Below are positions 32,118 through 43,535 of a stretch of 64,000 nucleotides of DNA, piece after piece. The position numbers and the translations under genes are program-made. The stretch comes from Amoebidium appalachense. Its lineage: Eukaryota; Ichthyosporea. Every line of letters starts with the position of its first letter. Position 1 is the first letter of the stretch. A model generated the notes under the pieces. The model was not told the DNA's origin. It did no database searches and saw nothing but the letters and a program-made list of their open reading frames with translations. The DNA lies in contig CAVNZM010000001.1 of the NCBI GenBank assembly GCA_963693365.1, positions 6,448,001 to 6,512,000 of the forward strand, written 5' to 3'.

Positions 32118-32262
32118 ATGCAGTTTATGGGGTGGGTGGGTGGTGGGTCCCCCCCCCCCCCCCCCCCCCTGCTAGCCGGAGGGGTGGTTGGGTCCCCCCC
32201 CCCCCCCAACTTAGCTACTACCCCCCTCCCCGTTTCAAAATCAAGAATCCCTTAAAGCTTGG
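32118..32262 (-). repeat. inverted repeat, right copy
   Basis: The reverse complement matches 31018-31260: TATGGGGTGGGTGGGTGG at the left end, GCTAGCCGGAGGGG (about 32171-32184), and AAAATCAAGAATCCC (about 32236-32250) at the right end. G-tracts of the left copy appear here as C-tracts (32150-32169 and 32195-32207). Confidence 0.7.
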
Positions 32263-32575
32263 TATACTGTTTTTTTTTTTAGAGAGAAAGAAAGAAAGAG
32301 GCAAAATGATTCGGAAATATTATAATGGTATGCTTGTTTTTATAGAGAAAGAAAGAAAGAAAGAAAATGGGATTCGGAAACAAAAAAAAAAAGAATATAA
32401 CTCCCTCACACGCACACAATATCATGTGCACAAACTCAGTTTACTTTTGAATCAAATATTCAATACGGTATACCATCATGGCATCGACGTCGGATACTTT
32501 ACACAGACAACCCCACCGTGACGGTGCACGGTACATTTTGCTGAAATTCCATGCATCCCATGAGCATAAGTTATT

Positions 32576-32589
32576 TGTGTGTGCATGTG

Positions 32590-32647
<58 letters not shown>

Positions 32648-32748
32648 GGGGGGGGGTACACGTGTGTGTGTGTGGCGGCGGTCGTGGTGGTGGTGGTGGT
32701 GGTGGCGGCGGTCGTGGTGGTGGTGGTGGTGGTGGTGGTGGTGGTGGT

Positions 32749-32788
<40 letters not shown>
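32576..32788 (+). repeat. (GT)n, (GGT)n and G-tract compound array
   Basis: (GT)n to about 32644, a short G-tract, then two (GGT)n blocks separated by GGCGGCGGTC (about 32686-32750), then a G-tract of nearly 40 bases (32750-32788). A further T-tract joined to a G-tract lies at 32841-32887. Confidence 0.9.
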
Positions 32789-32790
<2 letters not shown>

Positions 32791-32887
32791 ATACCGTTTG
32801 TAGAACGGCATACGTGTTTTTATTTTACTTTAATTTTTAACTTTTTTTTTTTTTTTTGGGGGGGGGGGGGGGGGGGAGGGGGGGAGG

Positions 32888-33760
32888 GCATCTGAAATCC
32901 ACTGACCAGTTCCCACACACGTTACACCTCAACCGCCAACCAGCAGCAGTGAATGTCACTCTTTGATTTTTAAACCACCCCACCCATTGGTGGGTTGCTA
33001 CAGTGTCCAATCGAAATTCCGTTCAAAACTTGCTGGCAGCCAGTACCAATCAGTCTCCCACCGGAGGCAACACTTCCACTGTTGCTTGACGAATCACGAC
33101 ACGGCATGTGCTGCAGAAAAAACAAGAGGGTGTAAGTCTGTGAACACAGCCACAATCTCGTGCGCGCTGGGGGGGGGGGGGGGGGGGGGGGGGGGGGAGG
33201 TGGGGGAATGTGGGAGAAGGGGGGGATGGAGGAGGAAGGGAGGGATGTGGAAAGAACGGGGAGGATGTGGAAAGAACGGGGAGGGGGGGGGGGGGGGGGG
33301 GGGAGGGGGAGGGGGGAAGGTGGGAGAAGGGGGGGATGGAGGAGGAAGGGGGGGATGTGGAAAGAACGGGGAGGATGTGGAAAGAACGGGGAGGGGGGGG
33401 GAGGGGGGAGGGGGATATAAAGAATAGGATTTTGGAATGTGCACATGGGCATGCTTGGCAAAATGTGTGTCTCGGAGCAACATTGGAGCATTGGAGCAAG
33501 GGTATAGATCATGCAGAAAACCATACGGATGCAGTGAAAACAATCGAGGGGAAACTGGGGCCCCGTGTGTGGTGATGTGTTTGTCTAACCGTCGAACCGT
33601 GTGTGTATGTGTGCATGTATGTGCCCTGAGAGTAGGTGTTTGGCAGCAGGAAAAGGTGGGCATGTGTGTTCGTGTAGGTGTGCATGTGCATGAGTGTGTG
33701 TGGGCGTGGCTCATTGTGTGAGCGCATGCACGCTCAGTGCAGGTGCTAAGCCGTAGTTGG
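32888..33760. repeat. tandem GA/G-rich repeat and flank downstream of DNAJC11
   Basis: After a G-tract (33170-33197), a unit of about 73 bases (TGGGAGAAGGGGGGATGGAG, then two GATGTGGAAAGAACGGGGAG blocks) at 33211-33283 is repeated at 33321-33393, a period of 110. The remainder (33420-33760) is unique and GT-flavoured, and is the 3' flank of the minus-strand DNAJC11 gene. Confidence 0.8.
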
Positions 33761-34466
33761 TTAGCGGGAGGAAGGACGGCACAGTCGGGAGAAGTGATGG
33801 GGGGGGGGGGGGGGGGGGGGAAGGGGGGGCTCATGCATGGGTGAGAGTGCGAGTGTGTGTGTGTGTGGGGATAAGGTGGGGAAGGAATTAGTAGTACATC
33901 GTTTTGGGCAGGACAGGGGCTCATCATCAGCAATAGTGACTTCATGCAGCCGGTCACGGAAACAATACTGCACACGAAGACTCTTGTCCTCCCCGATGGC
34001 ACAGTCATAGAACCCCGGTAGACCGCTCTGAAAAAAAACCCCTAAGATAAGAAAGTGCGGCACACTTCCAATCTATGCATACACTCATCACCCCCGCAAA
34101 GCAGGTTTTATGAACATCAACAGAATATCATACAGGTGCCTCCACAATATCTGTGAAAACAAACCCTCATCAGGTAGAACAGTGAAAAAGTGAGAACTAA
34201 CCATGTCGCTGACTCAGCATAAACTCCAAAACCCTCTCGAAGCAAAAGCATGCAGTGAATTGAGAGAAGCTGTTATCTTATTGCTGCAAGCGCCAAATGT
34301 CATTTTGACATCACCTAAGCATCGAGAGGCATATAGTTCACAATAGATTACCGAGCATTATCATAGGGCTGCCTACCCGAACAGCACCACAACTCCTTTC
34401 ACCCAAACACCACATCATACCCAACACCAGATAGTTCTCCACATGTTCTCTTTCACAAATCAAGCT

Positions 34467-34501
<35 letters not shown>

Positions 34502-34792
34502 ACCCCCCCCCACCCACCCCGCCACCAACCAAAAAAAAGAAAGGCAACACACGAATTCAAGAAACTTTCACCAAACCACCAGGAGAAACGACGTCAAACC
34601 CTCGCCTCTCTCTCCCCCCCCCCAACCTCCCGCTCTCCCACGCCAACAAAAGGGTGCGCATGCTTGCACATACACACCTAACCAACCCTCCCCCCACCCC
34701 CTTATCCACTGACCCACCGTCACACACATATGCCCCCCCCCCCCCCCCCCTAACCCATACTCTCCCATCTCCATCTCCATCTCCGTCCCTCC

Positions 34793-34824
<32 letters not shown>

Positions 34825-35461
34825 ACCACCACCACCACACACATACACCCATACTCCCCCCCCTACTCCCCCCCCCCCCCCTCCACCTTTGAGTGCTCTT
34901 GCAGGTGCAGCTGTGAGTCCTTGACCAGGGCTTGCAGTGGGATGGTGACGTCAATCACACGGGGACCAAGGCCCTCGTCTTCACCGGCACACGGTGTGCC
35001 TGCTGACAGGTTGCCGTACCAGGCACGTACGATCACAAGGCCTGGTGTGTGTGTGTGTGTGTGTGCGTGTGTCGTGGGGAGACATGAGAGACACAGGGAA
35101 GGAGGCATCGAGACAAGACAGAGAGACAGAGAAGGAGAGACACGAGAGAGGGGCGGGGCCGGGGGGGGGGGGGGGGGGGGATGACACTAGGGAACGACAG
35201 AAAGAGATGACAGACAATGAATCATGTCCACATGCATGTATGTGTTGTTGGATGGTTAGAGCCTGTCAGCTACCACACTTTCATATCTGCGAGGTACACT
35301 AACTCCCCCCCTTCCCCCCCCCCCCCCCCCCCCCCCCCCCTCCCCCCTCCCCCTCCCCTCCCGGGGAATCATGGATGGCCATACCGGGACAATTTGCTTT
35401 TGACAACCGAGCTTGTCCTCCCCAATTTGCCTGCCTTCCGTCCTGCCACTCAAATCCTCCA

Positions 35462-35509
<48 letters not shown>

Positions 35510-36632
35510 CCCCTCCTCCCTCCCTCCCTCCCGTATCTGTGCTCCTGTTCCTGGTTATTCCCTCGTGCCTCAAAAAAACCCGCACAATCTTTTGCTAAAC
35601 CCCCCTTATACTTCTCTTCCATAGGGCCAAATAGTCACAACCGTGGGACCGGGTCCGGCTACATTCCGATCCCCTTCCATTTTCGTCAATCCGATTAAGC
35701 CTTTTTTTGAGAGGGCAACAGAAAGTGGTTTCAGCGCAAAATCATGGCGTGCCCAAGCGGCACCTTTATTTTGCTGTATAATGTGTGTTTCTTGCAGAAA
35801 TCAGCCAAATATAAACAATATATTATTTAAAAAGGTTTTTGTTAAAGGTAACATGATAAATATTTGTTTATTGAATGTTTTTTGTCTTCCCTTTGACTGC
35901 GATGGCGTCGCCGCTAGAAGGTAAATGTGTTTGTCATACTCTGGCTCAAACGAATCAGGTGGAGCCGGCTCAGCGATGTTGATCTATTGATTGGGCGCAA
36001 GCGGGAATCACATTATCCAAAGTTATATTAGTCGATTGGATCCGCAATTCCCCTTTAAAAGGCCGTTTGATTGGATCCGCAATTCCAGCTTAATAATTTA
36101 CTATTTTTTTGGTTGTGACTAGTTGGCCTTTTTTTTTTAACCCTTTCATTAACCTTCTCTCTAACCCCATTCCAAACCCACATTTGACCTCCATCTACCG
36201 TTTAGAGCCCCCCCCCCCCCCCCCCCCCCTCCCTCCCTTCGTCCCCCCCCCCCCCCCCCTCCCCCCCCTTCCCCCTCCACCCCCTCCTTCACCCCCCCCC
36301 CCCTCCCTCCCTCCTCGCCCCCTTCCCCCCCCCCCTTACCCTTCTTGTCCTCTTCCGCCTGTACCCTCTTCTCCACACTGTCCCTCATGAGTCTCTGTGC
36401 AGCCTCAGCCTCCCTCCTCCTCTCTGCAAGCATCACCGCATTCTCCTCACGCAGCCGCTCCAACTTTCTGTGCGCCCATGAAACATGTCAGTTGCCAGCC
36501 ACAGAAAAAAAAAGACTAGTGGTTTGTGCAGGTATCTGTGTAAGTGTAAGTGTCTGTGTGTGTCTTGTCTGTGTCGGGTGTGAGGCCGAAGTAACAACAC
36601 AGGCAGGTAAGAACAAAAGGACCGCCCGACCG

Positions 36633-36663
<31 letters not shown>

Positions 36664-37309
36664 AACTCTTCCCCCCTTCCTTCCTTCCTGGGAGAAAGGG
36701 GGAGGGATGTAGGGGTGTACAGTGCGACATAGACTTTTCACAACCACAATGGACAGGAAGGAAAGGTGGAAGCATAGGTGGGACGGTGCCTCGAGGAGAA
36801 ACGAAAAAAAAAACAAGTTATTATTGCTCGATTTTGCAATAGTGGCAGGGCAATCTCATCAGACAACTATGGTGAAACCTCCTTAAATTTCGTCACTATC
36901 TTACAACCAAGTCTCTCTACTGTAGAAAAAGTGCAAACATCGACTTATAGGTCGTTTGAGAAAGGAACACAGATAGGGTACATAGGGTGCTGTTTTTTTG
37001 TGTGATCTTTGCACGTGTGCTTGAGTGAGTGCAAAGCGTGTACGTGCATCTCCCTACACACGTGTGTATGCATGTCTTCTTGTCAACCCGTTCGTGTGTG
37101 GGGAGGGCTCTCTCCTCTCCCTCCCTCTCCCTCTCTTTATCTCTCTCTGTGTGTGCTTTAAACATAGGGGTGCCTAGCAATAGTACACATATGCGTGCAC
37201 TGGTGTCAGTGTGTGTGTTCACATGTCCAGTCATCTTATGAATGCTTTCATGTTTTCTTTCTTTTTTTCTTTTTTTTTCTTTTTTTTTGTGTGTGTGTGT
37301 GTGTGGGGT

Positions 37310-37344
<35 letters not shown>

Positions 37345-37998
37345 GAACCTCTTTTGCTCCATTTTCCTGTACGGTTCAATGATGAGATTTGTGACGGCCC
37401 AGAATATTCCAATGGGCACAAAGGATCCCCACAGCACGGGTGATGACGTGGCCGTCTCGGCTATTTGGATCGGGAACAGGAACGTCTGATTGGCTCGTGA
37501 AAATCTGGATTGGAGATGGAGTTTGTGTTAGCAAAACTGCAAAGCCCCATCGATACACATGCTTATTGTCGAAGAAAAAAGAAACATACCCCCCCCCCCC
37601 CCCCCCCCCCCGCGGGGCGCCGTTTCGTTGCAATCTGCACCCTCAAGGCGCTCACACTTCCCTTAGAAAATGATCTATAGCCCTCTTGTAACCCGCTTCC
37701 TTTTTTTGGAAAATCTTCTAATCCATATGCACTTACTAGTATAAAATTCGATATTACGATAACACCCATTATTCAAACACCACTACTTTGACTAAGAGAG
37801 TGTACGATTTAGAGGGTGTACATGGAGCCCCCGAGGAAAGCCCCTGCGCGGGGGGGGGGGGGGGGGGGGGGGGGGGGGATGTACTTGACTTTCACGACAA
37901 CCCCACTTGGGATGCCAATAGCCACCCACATCCCGAACTTGTTGTAGCGGCTAATCTTGCGATCTGCACCGTACTCTACAGTCATACCACTGGTGCCA

Positions 37999-38057
<59 letters not shown>

Positions 38058-38956
38058 CGCGCGTGCGCGTGCGTGTGCATGTGTATGTTCAGACGGTTAA
38101 TCAGATAAAAATCGAAGCGACTGTATGTACAAACCGGCGTTTTATAGAGCTGCAGAAATGGTGCCAGAGATGCAGGGAAAACAAGAAACAGTGAGTTAGG
38201 GGTGGGAGAGGAAAAAAGGACGCAAGGGATTGGGAGAGGCAAAATCGGTTGAGACAGTGAAAGAAGATAAGTAGAAACGAGGATAGAGCCAGAAGGGGGG
38301 AGAAGTATATGTAAGAGAAATAAAAACGAGTTTTCTTGCATTTTCTTTCCTTTTCTCCTCTTCTCTTCTCCCCTTTCTCCCCCCCCCCCCCCCCCCACCC
38401 CCACCCACCCACCCACCCATTTTTGAGAGAGGGGGGGGGGGGGGGGGGAGGGGGGGGGGGGGGGGGGGGGGGGGAGGTACCTGAGCCACACCCTTCAGCT
38501 TGAGGTCATCGTTGACCTTGTAGGCGCACGTGCATGCAATCAGCGCAGGCTGCCCGATCTGCAAACACCTGTCAGTGCACGTGCAAACAGCATCACAGTA
38601 TCTTTTTCGGATATGAAAAATAGGAAACAATCAGAGGTGTGAGGGCGTCGCAAACACCCATCCAACAGACCTCTTGATGGGGAAAGAACTGGACCTTATC
38701 CAATCACCAGTAAAACAACTTCGGCGATTTGTCCTACCGTCCACATTCGGTCGGCCTCACATTGCACCAAGCCCAGTGCTATCATGACCCTCCCCCCCCC
38801 CCCCCCCCCCCTCCCCCCCCCCCCAACTCACCCACCCACCCACCCACCCACCCACCCACCCACCCACCGGGTGGAACCCACACCACTCAACCCCCTCCCT
38901 CACCCCTCCACTCCCCGAGCTCCGTACACTTCAAACCACATCATGAACCCGGCCCC

Positions 38957-38987
<31 letters not shown>

Positions 38988-38998
38988 AAAAAAAAAAT

Positions 38999-39037
<39 letters not shown>

Positions 39038-40902
39038 GGCAAACACAACCGTCGACACCACCACAACCATCACCACCACCACCACCATCATACTACACCA
39101 TTAGTCTACACCACGTACACCCACCTGCAGTGCCAGAGCCAGACTACTGCTCTCCGTGCTCCTCACGACACTAGTGTTCATGTTATTCTCCAGGCCCCAC
39201 TTCCACGTCAGATACCCCATGGTGCGCGGTTCTAGCCGGCGCCCAATCACAGCCGTCGTACCGAACCGTGGGTGCATCCCGAACCGACCTTGTGCCGTAC
39301 CCGCCAATGTGGCAAATCTGACCCGATTCGAAATAGTGTTAGTCGGGTTGATATTGGTTTTTTGGTGCTATGTTTGTGTTTGGTTTAGCAGGTTTGAACG
39401 AGTTTCCATTTTGGTCGTTATGTTTGTTGGGGTATGCAGAAAAAGGGTTTATTGTGGTCTAAAACTTTTCTTTCCACGCCACATACAAATGTTAGAATCT
39501 GCTAGAACCATTCTGCAGCCAAAGGGACAAACCGATAATACGTCGAGAAGACGAAAAGTCGAAGGTGACACACAGGGTGAGGAAATAACAAAAGCACCAC
39601 ACGTGCATGTTACAGCACACCATAGGACACGATGGCACATATGGGTGAACACAGGCACGAGCATAGAAGGGGGCATGTTGAAGGTATTGTCAACAGGGGT
39701 CGGGGTTTCCTTCTCCTTCCACATTGTCACGCTCTTTATATGTGAGGAAAGACCCTCTCTCTCTCCCCCCCCCCCCCCCCACCCCCCCACACACACACAC
39801 ACATACACACCACCACCACACACACACCCCTTCACTTCAAAAAATACCAGGAAGAAACGGCACTGGGGAGGAGCAGAGGCAGGGGGGGGGGGGGGGGGGG
39901 GGGGGGGGCTTATAAAGGAGTGAAAGGGAGAGAAAAAGAGCAATAAGGACAGAGGTGGAGGAAAGGTGGGTGGGCAATTGGATCGGAAAAGCTTGGGAGG
40001 GACGGGAGGGAGGGGGAAAGAGTGTGGGAGGGACGGGAAGGGAGAAAGAGGGGCAGAGACCGAGAGAAAAAGAGTAAGGGAAAGGGGCGGAGAGGGAGCA
40101 GGGGGGGGGGGGGGGGGGGGGGGGGGAATCGGAGAAAGGGAAGAAGGGAGGGAGGAAGGGTAGGAGGAGGGAGGGAGGACGACGGAGGGAGTGAGGAAAA
40201 GGGAGGTCAGAGCAGGCGCGAGCGAGCGAGAGTGTGTAAGGTATGATGGCAGTGAAAAGGGGTAAGGGTTATGCTCACGTGTGTGGGTCGAGGGAGCGGA
40301 AGCCCTTGACTGTGCCGTAATAGACCTGCCCATCCCCGGCACCAACATCCGCCTGTGTGTGTGTGTTCTGTGTGTGAGCCATTTGGTGCTCCCGCACTGA
40401 ATCTTCATGCATGCACGTATACACACGCACACATGCACACATCCGGAAACACGGGCACATAAAACATCGCATCAAGCCGTACACGAAACACAAAACTCCC
40501 TTTATTCCTCTTTTGCTGATGACATGCATCGACCCCTACCTATAACCTTACGTCGTGTGCAAAAAGAGAAAGGGTTGAAACACACCCATCACACAACAAA
40601 AACAAGAAAACAGACTAGCAATAAGGTTGCACAGTCTGTCGAACTCCGAGTATATTCTCCCCTTCCCTGAGGGAATGGCGGACATCGATGGATAACTGAT
40701 CAAGCTTTGTTCCTAACAACGAAATAGCACCTGCCTTGGAAAGCGAAAACTGAATTTACAAAATTATTATGGACTTACAGGAAGAGCATTCCGACAAACG
40801 GGGACAGAAAGGATGCTGAGGGGAGGGGGAGGGAAGGGGGTCGTATACATTGCGGTGAACAGATCTACACAAGAAGACCACGAGGCAGCTTATAGAATGA
40901 CA

Positions 40903-40967
<65 letters not shown>

Positions 40968-40988
40968 TGTGCGTGCACGCACGTCTGT

Positions 40989-41019
<31 letters not shown>

Positions 41020-41090
41020 GGAGAGGGGGTGCACGCGTGTCCGTGTGTGTGTGCACACGCGTCTGTGTTTGTGTGTGTGTCTGTGTGTGT

Positions 41091-41131
<41 letters not shown>

Positions 41132-41707
41132 TGTGTGCGCGCGCACGCGCGTGTCAGTGTGCATGTGTGGTGTGTGCATGTGTATGCGTGTGTTTTAGGG
41201 TGTGTGTGTGTGGGGGGGGGGGGGGGGGGGGGAGGGCACACCTCGACCCAGGTTCTGCTGTCGATGTCTCTTCGTGCAGCCACCGAGAGATTGCCCCCCC
41301 CATTGCCGTTGGACGTGGCAAGAGCACCGTGGAAGGTAAGCGTGTTGTTGGATCCAATCGGTGCCTGCAATCGCATAAATGAGAGATTAGATCGGATTTG
41401 TTTCCTATTTTGGTTAAGTAGATAACGTAAACTGCTACGTTGTGGTCTATGAGTGCGTGCGCATACATGACACGCAGCGTTTATGCGTGGGCGAGCCCAG
41501 GACTGAATAACTAAACTGGGCCTAATGTGCCCCTTGCCAATCTGTGTGTGTGTCAGTTCATGTGTGTGCTACATACACACTATTTGGTGAAAAACAGCAT
41601 TTGATATAGGGGATGGGTGGGTTGGGAGGGGGGGGGGGCGGCAGGCAAGGGAGATCAGAAGAAAAACAAAGGAAAAGAGAGAGTGAGCGGGTGGGTAGGT
41701 GGTGGTA

Positions 41708-41738
<31 letters not shown>

Positions 41739-42170
41739 AGAGAGGGGGAGGGGTGGGCGGAAGGAGAGACAAGGAGGGAGGAAGGGATTGAGGGAGGGAG
41801 GGATGGAGGAACGGGCAGGGAGGGGGGAGGGGGGGGAGGGAACGAGGGAGGGAGAGAGGGAGGGAGGGAAGGAGGGGAAGGGGTGGGCGGAAGGAGAGAC
41901 AAGGAGGGAGGGAGGGAGTGAGGGAGGGAGGAAGGGGGAGGGATAGAGTGTGAGAGGGAGGAAAGGAGAGACAAGGAGCGGCAGTGAACGGTAATGCAGA
42001 AAGGAGGGAGAGGCAGCAAGACAGGGGAGGGATGCATGCTCTGTACCATGACGGACTGCTGCATGTTCATGCCGGACACCTCCAGGTTCTTAAGGGGGTT
42101 GGGGTCCCGCCTGTTCTCCGGCTCAAACAGTGCCGTCCCGTTGATGTTGACATTCACTACCGCCTAGAGA

Positions 42171-42207
<37 letters not shown>

Positions 42208-42870
42208 TAGGGTCGGTAATCGAGTTCTGCTCATCAGCTTTTTTTCCTTCTGGAAAAGGAGAAGGGAGAAAGGAGGTGGGAGGGGGGGTGGGAGGGAGGT
42301 GGAGAGGGGACAGGGGTTCTGTGAGGATAGACAGACTAAGACATCAGGTGCACACTGCCAAGGAACCATGTGTAGGCTCCTGCACACATGCACCTGCTCC
42401 TGTGCACAGCGCACATTTAGATCGGAGCATATAGTCTGTCTGCACGATGTGTTTTAGCATGTCTCAGCCCAGTTGATTCACCTGTGTATGGGAGGCAGGA
42501 CACAAGACTAAACATCAAAGTGCAGGAGACAGGGTTTAACACCCGAAAAAGATTCCACATGAATATTGAGCGAAGCTTTTTTATCGAATGGTAAAAGGGA
42601 AATGGCACCAATTCCTCTGCCCATCTTACTGTGGCCACCGAAGAATCATTACATTATCGCCCTCTGTCCAACATCTACACACACGCACAAACCCTCCCTT
42701 GTAAACCCAACATCAATACTATTCAAAGGTGCTTCGTGTGGTAAAACCCGCAATCTCATGGGTGTTGGTAGGGCACAGACATACCCATACCCTTGCCCAC
42801 CAACACCCACCCAGATACAAGTCCATTTACTCAACCACACACCCACCCGCATACTTACAAAAGAAGTTAG

Positions 42871-42923
<53 letters not shown>

Positions 42924-43504
42924 GGGGGGAGGGGGAGGGGGAAGGGGGGGGGGGGGGGGGGGGGGGACTTTCACAAAATAGTTCACACAACAAACAAGAG
43001 GGTATAAAGCCGATGAAAACACCAAGTTTATTTTTATCCCTACCTTCTGATTGGTTCGTCGCTGCAAACTATCCTCCTCCCGTTGCCTCTTGAGTCGCTC
43101 ATACTCCTCCCGAATCTGTTTATGGCATATCAGAGGTAAGAAATTTCCCACAAAAACGACTTGATATAGAGGGGTCGGGGTGGGGGTCAAGGGGGAGAAA
43201 GGGGGTCCGGGGGAGGGGGGGGGAAAGGGGGAGAGGGAGGGGAGGGAGGGAGGGGGAGAAGGGAGGGGGGAGCAAAGAAGAGAAGAAAGAAAAAGAGAAT
43301 GCTTCTCTCTTCTTTTCTTGGTTCCCCCCAGCTCCCAAACACCATTTATAACACCAATGCACCAACACCCACCAACATCACTCTACAGACACGCACACAA
43401 AAAAAAAAATATAAAGTGCAAAAAGGCGAGAAATTAGTTGTTTTATTGATTTCATTTATGTTGAGAAAAAATTGTCAGATGGAGCTGGACTCCCCCTCCC
43501 CCCC

Positions 43505-43535
<31 letters not shown>

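Noticed and set aside
32685-32750. (GGT)n and other arrays considered as a CRISPR array
   Set aside because: No spacers between repeats, no cas genes, and a eukaryotic context.
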